Shown here in pieces: positions 37,997-47,435 of a stretch of DNA of 64,000 nucleotides. The DNA is from Acidimicrobiia bacterium (lineage in GTDB: Bacteria > Actinomycetota > Acidimicrobiia > Acidimicrobiales > Poriferisodalaceae): contig JAJDTF010000022.1 in assembly GCA_022827265.1 (NCBI GenBank), positions 23,117 to 87,116 of the forward strand, written 5' to 3'. The position numbers and the translations under genes were made by a program. Below the pieces are notes generated by a model, which had not been told where the DNA came from, did not search any database, and worked only from the letters and a program-made list of their open reading frames with translations. Each line of letters opens with the position of its first letter. Within the stretch, counting starts at the first letter, position 1.

Positions 37997-38991
37997 GCCG
38001 ACTCGCGGGCCACCAATTCGACCGGCAGCACCACGGGCGGCCTTCGCTGCGCCGGCGCATCGATCAAGTCACCGAGTGCGGCGACGGCTTCGTTGCTGAG
38101 TCGGCCGCGGTCGAGCCGGATGGTGGTGAGCGCCGGTGTGATGTAGGTGCTCATCTCGATGTCGTCACAGCCCACCACGGCGATGTCGTCTGGCACGCGT
38201 CGGCCGCTCGCGGCGGCGGCACGCATCGCACCGATGGCCACGAGGTCGTTGTAGGCGAATATGCCGTCGAGGTCGGGCATCAGCGACAGCAGCTCCGCAA
38301 AGCCCGCCTCGCCTCCCCTCACCGTCGGGTCGGCCTCTGCGGTCACGGCGGGCAGATGATCGCCCTGGGTCTCGGTCAAGGCCGCAACGAATCCGCGTTC
38401 TCGATGGCGTCGCCGGGGGGGCGAGACCGTGGCACTGATGACCCCCATGCGACGACGGCCAGCGCTGAGCAGGTGTTGTGCTGCGAGGCGCCCGCCTTCG
38501 GGAAGGTCGAACAGCACGCAGGCCACGTTGGGCGCTTCGACCAGGTCGTCCACGACCACGATCGGCAGCCCACGCCGCCCGTAGTCGGTGAGCTGATCGA
38601 TCGAGTCCAGCGCAGGAAAGACAATGACGCCGTCCACGGCGCGGGCCCAGAACGATCGGAGCACCTCTGCCTGCCGATCAGGATCGCTGCCGGTGCTGGC
38701 GAAGAACATCGTTTGGCCCGCTTCGCGAGCACGGTGCTGGATGCCTTCGGCGAGCGCGGGAAAGAACGGGTCGGTCATGTCGCCGCCTACCAGGCCGACG
38801 GTGCCGCTCCGCTTCGTGATCAGCGCCCTGGCAACCATGTTGGGCCGGTAGCGGAGCTCCTCGATGGCCGCCAGCACCTTCTTGCGGGTCTCGGGGCTGT
38901 AGCCCCCTTCGTCGTTGACCACGCGCGAGACGGTCCGCGGCGAGACGCCGACCTTGCCGGCCACGTCGTGAAGAGTTGCTTCCCTGTCCAT
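37993..38991 (-). CDS. LacI family transcriptional regulator
   Basis: 332 residues from ATG 38991, which follows GGGAGG. The N-terminal helix-turn-helix and hinge are TLHDVAGKVGVSPRTVSRVVN and NMVARALITKRSGTVGLV; a periplasmic-binding-protein-like sugar-sensing domain follows (GCDDIEMSTYITPALTTIR). It is divergent from the GH4/ABC operon, whose promoter holds overlapping LacI-type palindromes with an AACGTT centre, so it most likely represses that operon and itself until an alpha-galactoside or galactose appears. Confidence 0.92.
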   Translation of the reverse strand: MDREATLHDVAGKVGVSPRTVSRVVNDEGGYSPETRKKVLAAIEELRYRPNMVARALITKRSGTVGLVGGDMTDPFFPALAEGIQHRAREAGQTMFFASTGSDPDRQAEVLRSFWARAVDGVIVFPALDSIDQLTDYGRRGLPIVVVDDLVEAPNVACVLFDLPEGGRLAAQHLLSAGRRRMGVISATVSPPRRRHRERGFVAALTETQGDHLPAVTAEADPTVRGGEAGFAELLSLMPDLDGIFAYNDLVAIGAMRAAAASGRRVPDDIAVVGCDDIEMSTYITPALTTIRLDRGRLSNEAVAALGDLIDAPAQRRPPVVLPVELVARESA

Positions 38992-39112
38992 GACCCTCCC
39001 GATCGCCATTCGCCGGACGGCGTTGGCTCTCGGTTCGTGCGCCGCAACTGGCGGTGCGCGCTTCTCGCACGAACCTACTTGCTGAGCTGATTCTGTCCCA
39101 GTCTTGCGCCAT

Positions 39113-39155
39113 CGTTGACGTCAACGTTGACGCCAACGTTGACGTATGCTATTTT
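39113..39155 (+). promoter_or_regulatory. GH4/ABC operon promoter with three 12-base tandem repeats (LacI-type operators)
   Basis: CGTTGACG begins three 12-base units at 39113, 39125 and 39137. Reading across the junctions gives two operator-like palindromes centred on AACGTT (GTCAACGTTGAC at 39120-39131 and the near-copy GCCAACGTTGAC at 39132-39143). TTGACG at 39127-39132 and TATTTT at 39150-39155 form a -35/-10 pair with 17-base spacing, so bound repressor would cover the promoter. AGGGGGG lies before the ATG at 39181. Confidence 0.65.
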
Positions 39156-39180
39156 GGTCGGCGAACGACCAGGGGGGCAG

Positions 39181-40536
39181 ATGGTCGCAGTCGCATTCGT
39201 CGGGGCGGGGAGCACGGTGTTCTCCCGCAATTTGATGAGCGATCTCCTCGCGTATGACGACCTGCGTGACGAACTGGACATCCGACTCCACGACATCGAT
39301 CGCGAGCGACTGCGAACGTCGGAGATCGTCGGGCACCGGTTGGTGGCGGCGCAGGGCGCACGCGCCAAGCTCATGGCCACGACGGATCTGCGTGCTGCGG
39401 TCGAAGACGCCGATTTCGTCATCACGATGTTCCAGATCGGCGGGTTCGAGCCGGCGACCGTCCACGACTTCGACCTGCCGGAGCGATACGGGCTGACCCA
39501 GACGATCGCAGACACCATCGGCATCGGCGGCATCATGCGCGGGCTGCGGACGGTGCCCGCTCTGGTCGAAGTCGCCGAGGCCATGAACGAGTTCGGCGCC
39601 GACGCGCGAATGCTGAATTACGCAAACCCGATGGCGATCAACATGTGGGGCCTGTCAGCTCTGGCAGACGTCGAGGCATACGGGCTCTGCCACAGCGTCC
39701 CCATCACGGCGCAGCACTTGGCGGATGACTTGGGCATCCCGGCCGAAGAGTTGGACTATCTCGCTGCCGGCATCAACCACATGTGCTTCTTCCTGAAGCT
39801 GGAGCATCACGGCGCTGACCTGTATCCGAGGCTGCAGCAGCTCCATCCCGATCCGGAGCATGCGCCGAGGCGCGGCGAGTGGGGGCTCGGCGATGCGGTC
39901 CGGTACGAGATGCTGAGACGGCTTGGCTATTTCGTGACCGAATCGAGCGAGCACTTCGCCGAGTACACGCCCTATTTCCTGAAAGCAGGGCGACCGGACC
40001 TCGTCGAGCGGTTCAAGATTCCCGTGCGGGAGTACATACGGCGCTGCGAGGAGCAGATTGCCGAATGGGAAGAACTCCGTCAGCGCCTCGAGGACCCCGA
40101 GCATCCGCTGGAGATACCCGCCAGCGACGAGTACGCGCCCCAGATCATCCACAGCATCGCGACGGGCACGGAACGAGTCGTCTATGTCAATGTCCCGAAC
40201 GACGGCCTGATCGACAATCTTCCGGCCGGCTGCACGGTGGAGGTGCCGGCCACCGTTGGGGACCGAGGCGTGGCGCCCCACGCAATCGGACCGTTGCCGC
40301 CGCAGTTGGCGGCACTCATGCGAACCAACATCGGCCCGCAGCAGCTCACCGTGGAAGCGCTGCGGACCGGTTGCCGCGAGCACGTGTATCACGCCGCCAT
40401 GCTGGATCCCCACACCGCGGCCGAACTCGATCTCGACCAGATCTGGTCGCTGGTCGATGACCTGATCGCAGCGCACGGGGCCTACATCCCGGAGTCGCTG
40501 CGGCAGCCGGGCCCAGGCGCAGGAGCGGTTGCGTGA
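39181..40536 (+). CDS. Glycoside hydrolase family 4, probable alpha-galactosidase (MelA-like)
   Basis: 451 residues from ATG 39181 with a strong Shine-Dalgarno. NAD motif AFVGAGSTVFSRNLMSDLL at the N-terminus; GH4 features NYANPMAINMW, the metal-binding Cys and His in YGLCHSV and GINHMCFFL, and the ESSEHFAEYTPYF segment that resembles alpha-galactosidase members. GH4 enzymes cleave by an NAD- and Mn-dependent redox mechanism in the cytoplasm. It is followed with GTGA overlap by the transporter genes. galE and galK nearby support an alpha-galactoside substrate; an alpha-glucosidase or glucuronidase is the alternative. Confidence 0.88.
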   Translation: MVAVAFVGAGSTVFSRNLMSDLLAYDDLRDELDIRLHDIDRERLRTSEIVGHRLVAAQGARAKLMATTDLRAAVEDADFVITMFQIGGFEPATVHDFDLPERYGLTQTIADTIGIGGIMRGLRTVPALVEVAEAMNEFGADARMLNYANPMAINMWGLSALADVEAYGLCHSVPITAQHLADDLGIPAEELDYLAAGINHMCFFLKLEHHGADLYPRLQQLHPDPEHAPRRGEWGLGDAVRYEMLRRLGYFVTESSEHFAEYTPYFLKAGRPDLVERFKIPVREYIRRCEEQIAEWEELRQRLEDPEHPLEIPASDEYAPQIIHSIATGTERVVYVNVPNDGLIDNLPAGCTVEVPATVGDRGVAPHAIGPLPPQLAALMRTNIGPQQLTVEALRTGCREHVYHAAMLDPHTAAELDLDQIWSLVDDLIAAHGAYIPESLRQPGPGAGAVA

Positions 40537-41483
40537 CGTCGACAGCCGCGCCCGAGCAGATACGGCGCCGGCGCTCGCTGTTCGGGACGGCGAGCCTGCA
40601 CGGCGGCTGGCGATCCGCCTTCTGGTTCCTGCTCCCCGCGCTGGTGGGATTCGTCGCGTTCTATCTCTACCCCGCGCTGCGAGGTCTGTACATCAGCTTC
40701 ACCGACTGGAACCTGATCGCCAATCAGGGCAGCTGGGTCGGCACCGACAACTACGAGCGACTGTTCAATGATCGCCAAGTCTGGGAATCGCTGAAGATCA
40801 CGTTCAAGTACACGGTCATCAACATCGCCTCCCAGACGATCCTGGCAGTCGCCATCGCGGTCCTCATGGACCGGCTCACCAAGTCAGTCACGATCCGGGG
40901 AATCCTGCTGCTCCCTTGGCTCATCCCGAACGTGATCGTGGCGCTGCTGTGGGTCTGGATGCTCGACGGGAATCTGGGCATCGTCAACGACTTCCTCGGA
41001 CTGTTCGGGATGGACCCGGTGAGGTTCTTCACCGATACCGGCAAGGTCATTCCGAGCCTCGCTGGCATCAACACCTGGCGGCACATGGGCTATACGGCCC
41101 TGCTGATATTCGCGGGACTGCAGACGATTCCTCGCAGTCTCTATGAGGCGGCAGCAGTGGACGGTGCTTCGGAGCGCCAGATGTTCCGTGACATCACCAT
41201 CCCGCTGCTGCGCCCGATCCTGGCGCTGGTGCTCGTGATCACCATCGTGGGCTCGCTGCAGGTGTTCGACACGGTGTTCGTGGCCACCGGCGGGTTCGGA
41301 GGCCAGCCCGGCGGTCCAGCCAATGCCAGCCGGGTGATCTACCTGTACATCTACCAGAACGCGTTCGACTTCAACCAGCTCGGCTATGCCGCCACCATCT
41401 CGGTGCTGCTGGTTGCGATCCTGCTCACGGTCACCTACCTGCAGCTCAAGCTCCTGCGGGCCGGCGAGAGCGACTTGGCATGA
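40533..41483 (+). CDS. Sugar ABC transporter permease (MalF type)
   Basis: 316 residues from GTG 40533, overlapping the GH4 stop. Six membrane segments are predicted from the hydrophobic pattern, starting WFLLPALVGFVAFYLYPAL. The EAA loop that contacts the ATPase is EAAAVDGASERQMFRDITIPLL. It pairs with the next gene to form the channel of a CUT1-type importer. Confidence 0.93.
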   Translation: MTSTAAPEQIRRRRSLFGTASLHGGWRSAFWFLLPALVGFVAFYLYPALRGLYISFTDWNLIANQGSWVGTDNYERLFNDRQVWESLKITFKYTVINIASQTILAVAIAVLMDRLTKSVTIRGILLLPWLIPNVIVALLWVWMLDGNLGIVNDFLGLFGMDPVRFFTDTGKVIPSLAGINTWRHMGYTALLIFAGLQTIPRSLYEAAAVDGASERQMFRDITIPLLRPILALVLVITIVGSLQVFDTVFVATGGFGGQPGGPANASRVIYLYIYQNAFDFNQLGYAATISVLLVAILLTVTYLQLKLLRAGESDLA

Positions 41484-42469
41484 CGGCTTCCGCGCCCGGC
41501 CCGGCAGACGTGAACGCCGCTCGCGCGTCGGACGAGATACCCCACGATGCGCCGTCTGCGGCTCGACCGCAGCCATCGGCCCGGCTTCGCAAGCCGCGCA
41601 TCGGGCGCGCAGCTGCGTGGACCTTCATGGCGGCGATCCTGGTCATCAGCGTGTTTCCCTTCTGGTGGGCTCTGCGAACGGGGCTTTCCACCAACGGCGA
41701 TCTCTTCGCCGGCGAGCAGAGCTTGCTCCCCGTTGGCTACACCGACAACAACTTTGAACGCGTGCTCGGCACGGCGAGCGACGAAGAGATCCTCGAGAGC
41801 CTGGGCCGGGAGAACACGGGGTCGTTCGACTTCCTGCAGTCGTTGCAGGTCAGCGTCATCGTCTCGACTGCCGTGACGATCGGGCAGGTGGCGTTCTCGG
41901 CAATGGCGGCCTATGCGTTCGCTCGCATGCGATTCCGGGGCCGCGACAAGCTCTTCTTCCTGTTCCTCAGTGGGTTGATGATCCCGCCGATCTTCACGCT
42001 CATTCCCAATCTGATCCTCGTCAAGAACCTGGGTTGGCTGAACAGCTATCTCGGCATCATTGCGCCCTTCTTCCTGATGACGCCGTTCGCGGTGTTCTTC
42101 CTGCGCCAGTTCTTCCTGGGCATCAGCCGCGAGGTCGAGGAAGCGGCGCTGCTCGACGGCGCAGGCCATTTCCGGACGTTCTTCGGGATCATCGTGCCGA
42201 TGAGCGCCGCTCCGCTCGCGACGCTGTCGATCCTCACCTACATCACCGCGTGGAACGAATTCCTCTGGCCCCTGGTGGTGGCCAGGGACCCAGCGCGCCA
42301 GCCGCTCACCGTGGCACTGGGACAGTTCACGGCCCAGCAGCCGGGGACCTCCCCGGACTGGTCGGGCCTGATGGCGGGCACCTTGCTCGCCGCCCTGCCG
42401 ATCATCGTCATCTTTCTGGCTTTCGGCCGGAAGGTCGTCGACTCGATCGGCTTCTCGGGGATCAAGTGA
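41480..42469 (+). CDS. Sugar ABC transporter permease (MalG type)
   Basis: 329 residues from ATG 41480, overlapping the previous stop (ATGA). A Pro/Ala-rich cytoplasmic tail of about 45 residues precedes six membrane segments. The EAA loop is EEAALLDGAGHFRTFFGIIVPM; the C-terminus VVDSIGFSGIK ends with the GxxKG-like tail usual in MalG proteins. Second half of the CUT1 importer channel. Confidence 0.93.
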   Translation: MTASAPGPADVNAARASDEIPHDAPSAARPQPSARLRKPRIGRAAAWTFMAAILVISVFPFWWALRTGLSTNGDLFAGEQSLLPVGYTDNNFERVLGTASDEEILESLGRENTGSFDFLQSLQVSVIVSTAVTIGQVAFSAMAAYAFARMRFRGRDKLFFLFLSGLMIPPIFTLIPNLILVKNLGWLNSYLGIIAPFFLMTPFAVFFLRQFFLGISREVEEAALLDGAGHFRTFFGIIVPMSAAPLATLSILTYITAWNEFLWPLVVARDPARQPLTVALGQFTAQQPGTSPDWSGLMAGTLLAALPIIVIFLAFGRKVVDSIGFSGIK

Positions 42470-42530
42470 TCCCCACCGAAAACCGGGGACCCGCCCAGGG
42501 TCGCCGCCGACTCCTGGGAGGGAGACCCTG

Positions 42531-43931
42531 ATGTCCAAAGCACTCTGGAGACTGCTCGCAGTCCTATGCGCCTGTTCGCTCATTGCAGCGGCATGCGGAG
42601 GTGATGACGACGCCGATGCCGATGCACCCGCGGCGACGGAGGCGCCATCGGACGGCGATGACATGACCGATGAGGCAGTCAGCATCGAATACTGGCTCTG
42701 GGATGGCAACCAGCAGCCCTACTACGAGCAGTGCGCTGCGGACTTCGAGGCGGCCAACCCTGGCATCGATGTCGAGATCACCCAATTCGGCTGGGGCGAC
42801 TACTGGACCAACGTCACGGCAGGCTTCGCCTCCGGCTCGGGCCCCGATGTCTTCACCGACCACCTCGCTCGCTACCCCGAGTTCGTGGCCAGCGGCGTGC
42901 TGGTCCCGCTCAACGACTTCGTCGACCGTGACGGCGTCGATGCCGGCGCCTACTTCCCCGGCCTCGCCGAGCTGTGGGTCGACGACAACGGAAACCGCTA
43001 CGGCCTGCCCAAGGACTTCGACACGATTGCCCTCGTGATGAACGCCGCGCATGTCGCCGACGCAGGGCTGAGTGCCGCCGACTTCGCTGGCGCCGAGTGG
43101 AATCCCGACGACGGCGGCTCGTTCGGCGAGCTCATCCGTCGACTGAGTGTCGATGCCAACGGCAACACCGGCGACTCGCCGGACTTCGACCCGGACAATG
43201 TCGAGGTCTATGGCCTGGGCCTCGAGGGGAACTTTGGCGCATTCGGCCAGACGACGTTCTCCGCCTTCGCCGCCTCGACGGGCTTCGAATTCCTCGACGT
43301 CAATCCGTTCGGCGACTCTGCGAACTATGACGACCCGCGCCTCGCCGCCACCATCGACTGGTTCGCCCGCATGATCGAGGCCGGCTACGTGGTGCCGATC
43401 GAAGACGTCGAATCGCTCGGCGGCACCACCGTGTTCCAGAACGGCTCTGCCGCGGTCATGGCCGACGGCTCGTGGAAGATCGGCACCTACATCGGCGCCG
43501 ACACCCCCTTCGATGTCGAATTCGCTCCGCTTCCGGTTGGGCCGAGCGGCTCGCGCGCTTCGATGTTCAACGGCTTGGCTGACTCGATCAACACAAACTC
43601 CGAGCACCAAGAAGAGGCTTGGCAATGGGTGAAGCACATGGCGTCGGCTGAGTGCCAGAACGTCATCGGCGAAGGAGCGGTCGTGTTCCCGGCGATTCCG
43701 TCGGCTGCGGACATTGCCATCGCCGCGCACCAGAGCAACGGAGTCGACGTCACGGCGTTCACCGTCCATGTCGACGAAGGCACCACGTTCTTGTTCCCCA
43801 TAACGGACAGCGCCAGTCAGATAGAGGCCATCGTGGGCCCGGCCATGCAGGAGATCCTGCGCGGACAGGTCGATGCTGCGGAGCGACTCGGCCAGGTGTC
43901 TGACGAGGTCAACGCCGTTCTCGGCTCCTGA
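42531..43931 (+). CDS. Sugar ABC transporter substrate-binding lipoprotein
   Basis: 466 residues. The signal peptide ends in the lipobox LIAAAC, followed by an Asp/Ala-rich linker that holds the domain off the membrane. The mature protein is a cluster B/D binding protein (IEYWLWDGNQQPYYEQCAAD, SGSGPDVFTDH, GLPKDFDTIALVMN, NGSAAVMADGSWKIG). GGGAGG lies just before the ATG. It delivers the glycoside to the two permeases encoded upstream. Confidence 0.93.
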   Translation: MSKALWRLLAVLCACSLIAAACGGDDDADADAPAATEAPSDGDDMTDEAVSIEYWLWDGNQQPYYEQCAADFEAANPGIDVEITQFGWGDYWTNVTAGFASGSGPDVFTDHLARYPEFVASGVLVPLNDFVDRDGVDAGAYFPGLAELWVDDNGNRYGLPKDFDTIALVMNAAHVADAGLSAADFAGAEWNPDDGGSFGELIRRLSVDANGNTGDSPDFDPDNVEVYGLGLEGNFGAFGQTTFSAFAASTGFEFLDVNPFGDSANYDDPRLAATIDWFARMIEAGYVVPIEDVESLGGTTVFQNGSAAVMADGSWKIGTYIGADTPFDVEFAPLPVGPSGSRASMFNGLADSINTNSEHQEEAWQWVKHMASAECQNVIGEGAVVFPAIPSAADIAIAAHQSNGVDVTAFTVHVDEGTTFLFPITDSASQIEAIVGPAMQEILRGQVDAAERLGQVSDEVNAVLGS

Positions 43932-43972
43932 CAGGCGTCCGTCCAACTGGTCCCGGATCGGAGGCGCTGGTG

Positions 43973-45712
43973 ATGTCGAGGAAGTCCCTCCTGGAGACCT
44001 CGGCGCGCCAGCTGCCTCCGATCCGGCCTCGGTCCGGTGACCTCAGACGGCGGCCGGAAAAACGGCTGCTCTGCGTCGCCGTGGTGCTCGCGATGGTTGT
44101 CGGCGCCGCGTGCGGCACGTCCGCAGATGCCATCGAAGTCAATGTCGAAGGTTCCCCGCACCGTGATCGCGGTCTCTGCGAGGATCGGTTCGTTCCCCAC
44201 GAACTCGAGCATCACACTCGCGGGCCCGGAGCCAGCCGGTCGATGTTCGACGGCATGGGCGCGGGGCTCGCGGTCGGGGATGTGGACCTCGACGGTGACG
44301 ACGATGTCGTCCTGGCGAACCTCAGCGGGGACACGTCGCTGCTGTGGAATGACGGCGGCTTGCGATTCCGTCGGGAAGCGCTCATCGAGGGCCGATTCCG
44401 CCAAGCCATCATCGTTGACAGCGACGGCGACGGCAGCAACGACATCGTGCTCACCACCGGCGTCGGCCGCCCGCTGCTCATGCGCAATACAGGGAGCGGC
44501 TCGGTGGCAGGCGAGCGCTTCGAGCGAGACGAGATCGACGGGCTCGACGCCTACACCTACTCCATGGCCTGGGGAGACCTCGGCGGCGACGGCGACCTCG
44601 ACGCCGTGACCGGTGCTTACAACGCCGAGCTCACCGCCGAGCGCCGTCTCAACCTCGGGAACAAGGGAGGTGTGGGCCTTTTCGAGCGGGACGGCGGCAC
44701 GTTCGCGCACACGCAGCTTGCGCCCGAGTCCCAGGCGCTCGCCGCCCGCATCGGCGACATCGATGGCGATGGCCGCGACGACATCTATGTCGGCAACGAC
44801 CTCGCCACACCCGACTACGTGTGGTTCGCCGGCCCCGACGGTTCCTGGACCGAAGCGGCACCGTTTGCCCAGACCGCGTTCAGCACGATGGGCATCGACT
44901 CGGGCGACATCGACAACGACGGTGATCTGGACCTGTTCGCGACCGACATGAAGCCCATGGACGACCGACCCGAGACCATCGACGCCTATGCGAATGTGCA
45001 ATCGGACATCGACGCGTCGCCCACCGACGACATCCAGCGACCCGAGAACGTGCTGCTGCTGTCGACCGGCGACGGCTTCGCCAGCGGGGCACCGTCGTTC
45101 GGCGTGGAGGCCACGGGATGGAGCTGGTCCGGGCTGTTCGGCGATCTCGACAATGACGGGTTCGTGGACTTGTACGTCGTCAACGGCATGGTCGCAGACA
45201 ACCTGTTCGAGCATCTGCCCGACGCCAGCCTGGTTGAGACGAATCAGGTGTTCCGCAACATCGATGGCGAGCGATTTGCACCGTCCGCCGGTTGGGATCT
45301 GGACGACACCACCGGCGGGCGGGGGATGGCCATGGCCGACCTCGACTCCGACGGCGACCTGGACATCGTCGTGAACAATCTCAATGCGCCGTCACGGCTG
45401 TACGAGAACCGGCTGTGCGGCGGCAGTGCCGTGACTGTCGCGCTGCGCTGGCCCGACACCGGCAACCCGCACGCCATCGGCGCGCAGGTGCGGTTGCGCG
45501 AATCGCGGGGCGGCGCGCTGGTACGCACGATCGAGGCGGCACGGGGCTATCTCTCGGGTGCATCGGCGACGGTGCACTTCGGCGTGGGGGAGGCATCCGG
45601 GCCTGTCGAGGTCGAGGTGACGTGGCCTGACGGCCGCGTCGCGACGGTCGACGATCTCGACGTGAACCGGCACGTCACGATTACCCGGACGGGTGAGGCG
45701 GCACGGCCATGA
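43973..45712 (+). CDS. FG-GAP/VCBS repeat and ASPIC/UnbV domain lipoprotein
   Basis: 579 residues from ATG 43973 (GTG 43970 is an alternative). A membrane-targeting stretch ends VVGAACG, a probable lipobox. Seven Ca-binding FG-GAP-like repeats follow, each with a DxDxDG-type loop (GDVDLDGDDDVV, GDIDGDGRDDIY, GDLDNDGFVDLY and others), which fold as a beta-propeller. The last 100 residues are ASPIC/UnbV (NPHAIGAQVRLRE, ARGYLSGASATVHFGVG, EVTWPDGR). It lies inside a sugar ABC operon, between the binding protein and the ATPase, so it may bind the glycan outside the cell. No enzyme motif is seen. Confidence 0.88.
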   Translation: MSRKSLLETSARQLPPIRPRSGDLRRRPEKRLLCVAVVLAMVVGAACGTSADAIEVNVEGSPHRDRGLCEDRFVPHELEHHTRGPGASRSMFDGMGAGLAVGDVDLDGDDDVVLANLSGDTSLLWNDGGLRFRREALIEGRFRQAIIVDSDGDGSNDIVLTTGVGRPLLMRNTGSGSVAGERFERDEIDGLDAYTYSMAWGDLGGDGDLDAVTGAYNAELTAERRLNLGNKGGVGLFERDGGTFAHTQLAPESQALAARIGDIDGDGRDDIYVGNDLATPDYVWFAGPDGSWTEAAPFAQTAFSTMGIDSGDIDNDGDLDLFATDMKPMDDRPETIDAYANVQSDIDASPTDDIQRPENVLLLSTGDGFASGAPSFGVEATGWSWSGLFGDLDNDGFVDLYVVNGMVADNLFEHLPDASLVETNQVFRNIDGERFAPSAGWDLDDTTGGRGMAMADLDSDGDLDIVVNNLNAPSRLYENRLCGGSAVTVALRWPDTGNPHAIGAQVRLRESRGGALVRTIEAARGYLSGASATVHFGVGEASGPVEVEVTWPDGRVATVDDLDVNRHVTITRTGEAARP

Positions 45713-46200
45713 GTCCCGAGTACCTCGTCCAGCCAGGCACGCGAGGCGGGCGCCGCCGAGACGCAGCGGTGCATCTGACACCGCTGGCACCGGCGGCGTT
45801 GGCGGTGGCGCTGATCGGTCGGCCTGCCGTGTGGGCGGCTCCGGCATTGGTGCTCGGACCGCTGTTGCTTGGCGGGCTGTTGGCTCGAGGACGGGACGTC
45901 GGTCGGAGCCATCGACGGCGAGCGGTCGACTTCAATGCTTCGGTTGCGCTGATGGCCTTGGTCTTGTGGGGCGTGCTGGAATTGGGAGTTCGTTTTGAGC
46001 TGGCCGGAGTTCTGGTGCCTGTCGGCGCGCTGCTGCTCGCATTGCTGTGGCTGAACTGGCTGCTGATGATCGCGATCGCCGCGAATCGGGCTAGGTACGG
46101 GGAGTTGTTCTCCCCGCCGTGGGTTGTCCCGTTCGCACGCTGGTGCGAGGGAGGCGACCCACAGGAAACGACAGAGGAGGATTCCGATGGCGACGGTTGA
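45709..46200 (+). CDS. Small membrane protein, DUF4870-like
   Basis: 163 residues starting in the stop of the previous gene (ATGA). Four hydrophobic segments are visible: about 28-42, 46-58, 78-95 and 100-122. The stretch [20 protein letters not shown] to the WVVPFAR end resembles DUF4870 proteins, whose helices begin with His/Arg..Asn-Phe. The C-terminus is an acidic tail. Its end overlaps the start of the ABC ATPase gene. Function unknown; its place suggests a role with the importer or with the UnbV lipoprotein. Confidence 0.7.
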   Translation: MSPEYLVQPGTRGGRRRDAAVHLTPLAPAALAVALIGRPAVWAAPALVLGPLLLGGLLARGRDVGRSHRRRAVDFNASVALMALVLWGVLELGVRFELAGVLVPVGALLLALLWLNWLLMIAIAANRARYGELFSPPWVVPFARWCEGGDPQETTEEDSDGDG

Positions 46201-47353
46201 GCTCGAAGAGTTGACCAAGGTGTACCCAGGAGGCGTCACAGCAGTGAACGCCATGAGCTTGAGCATCGACGACGGCGAATTCGTCGTGTTCGTCGGACCA
46301 TCGGGATGCGGGAAGTCGACTGCATTGCGGATGGTCGCAGGGCTCGAAGAGATCTCCAGAGGCGCGCTGCGCATCGGGGACGCCGACATGACCAAGGTGC
46401 ATCCCCGAGACAGGGACATAGCCATGGTCTTCCAGAACTATGCGCTGTATCCGCATCTCACGGTGCGCAAGAACATCGCCTATCCGCTCAAGCTCGCCAA
46501 GGTCGGCAAGTCGGAGATGGAACAGCGTGTGGAGCGAACCGCCGAGGTGTTGCATCTCACCGAGTTTCTTGACCGCAAGCCGGCCGCCTTGTCGGGCGGG
46601 CAGCGCCAGAGAGTTGCCATGGGCCGAGCGATCGTGCGTGAGCCGGCGGTCTTCCTCATGGACGAACCGCTGTCAAACCTCGACGCCAAGCTTCGCGTGT
46701 ACATGCGCAGCGAGATCTCGCGGATCCAGCGCGATCTCGGTGTCACCACCATTTACGTCACCCACGATCAGGTCGAGGCGATGACCATGGGCGACCGGGT
46801 GGCAGTGCTGAATGGCGGAGTGCTGCAGCAGGTCGACAAACCGTCGGTGCTGTACCGACAACCGGCGAACATATTCGTCGCCGGGTTCGTCGGGTCGCCG
46901 GCAATGAACCTCTTCGAGTCGACGATTTCCATCGGCGACGCCGGGGTCACGGTCGCAACGGGCGACCAGCAGGTCGAGCTGCCCCTGTCGTTCCTCGACG
47001 ACTGTCCTGCCTTGCGCGGGTACGACGGACTGCCTCTGGTTTGCGGCATCCGGCCTGACGACGTCTACGACGCTGCACTGGCCCCGGACTTCAGCCAGCG
47101 GATTGCGGCAAACGTGCAGCTCCTCGAAGAACTCGGCTCGGAAATCGTGGCCCACCTTGACATCGGCGTGCAGCGCGTCGAGACCGGGGGACCGTCCGCC
47201 GACGCCGACGACGATGAGGACCTCGGCAGTGCGTTTCTGGGCAGGTTCGCGCAGCAGAGCGAGGCCCGTGTCGGACAGCGGATGGAGATTGCAATCGACG
47301 TTTCGGCGCTGCATTTCTTCGACAGGGCATCCGGCGAAGTCATCCGCGCCTGA
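46187..47353 (+). CDS. Sugar ABC transporter ATPase (MsmK/UgpC type)
   Basis: 388 residues from ATG 46187 with GGAGG upstream. Walker [15 protein letters not shown]-loop [11 protein letters not shown], signature [15 protein letters not shown], Walker [17 protein letters not shown] and H-loop [13 protein letters not shown] are complete. A TOBE/MalK regulatory domain fills the C-terminal third, with an acidic insert ([10 protein letters not shown]). It powers the CUT1 importer encoded upstream. It is the last gene of the operon. Confidence 0.95.
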   Translation: MATVELEELTKVYPGGVTAVNAMSLSIDDGEFVVFVGPSGCGKSTALRMVAGLEEISRGALRIGDADMTKVHPRDRDIAMVFQNYALYPHLTVRKNIAYPLKLAKVGKSEMEQRVERTAEVLHLTEFLDRKPAALSGGQRQRVAMGRAIVREPAVFLMDEPLSNLDAKLRVYMRSEISRIQRDLGVTTIYVTHDQVEAMTMGDRVAVLNGGVLQQVDKPSVLYRQPANIFVAGFVGSPAMNLFESTISIGDAGVTVATGDQQVELPLSFLDDCPALRGYDGLPLVCGIRPDDVYDAALAPDFSQRIAANVQLLEELGSEIVAHLDIGVQRVETGGPSADADDDEDLGSAFLGRFAQQSEARVGQRMEIAIDVSALHFFDRASGEVIRA

Positions 47354-47435
47354 ACTGATTGCTGCGGCAATGACCTCCGAGCACGCCGTCGCGGCTGCCG
47401 AGTGAGGGGAGCCGCGCAACTAGCGTGCGAATCGG

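Noticed and set aside
39113..39148. Short tandem repeats considered as a CRISPR array
   Set aside because: Units are 12 bases without spacers and sit exactly in a promoter; no cas genes are present. They fit LacI operators.
42564..43946. 460-codon minus-strand open frame opposite the sugar-binding protein
   Set aside because: Antisense of a gene with a clear lipoprotein signal and family motifs.
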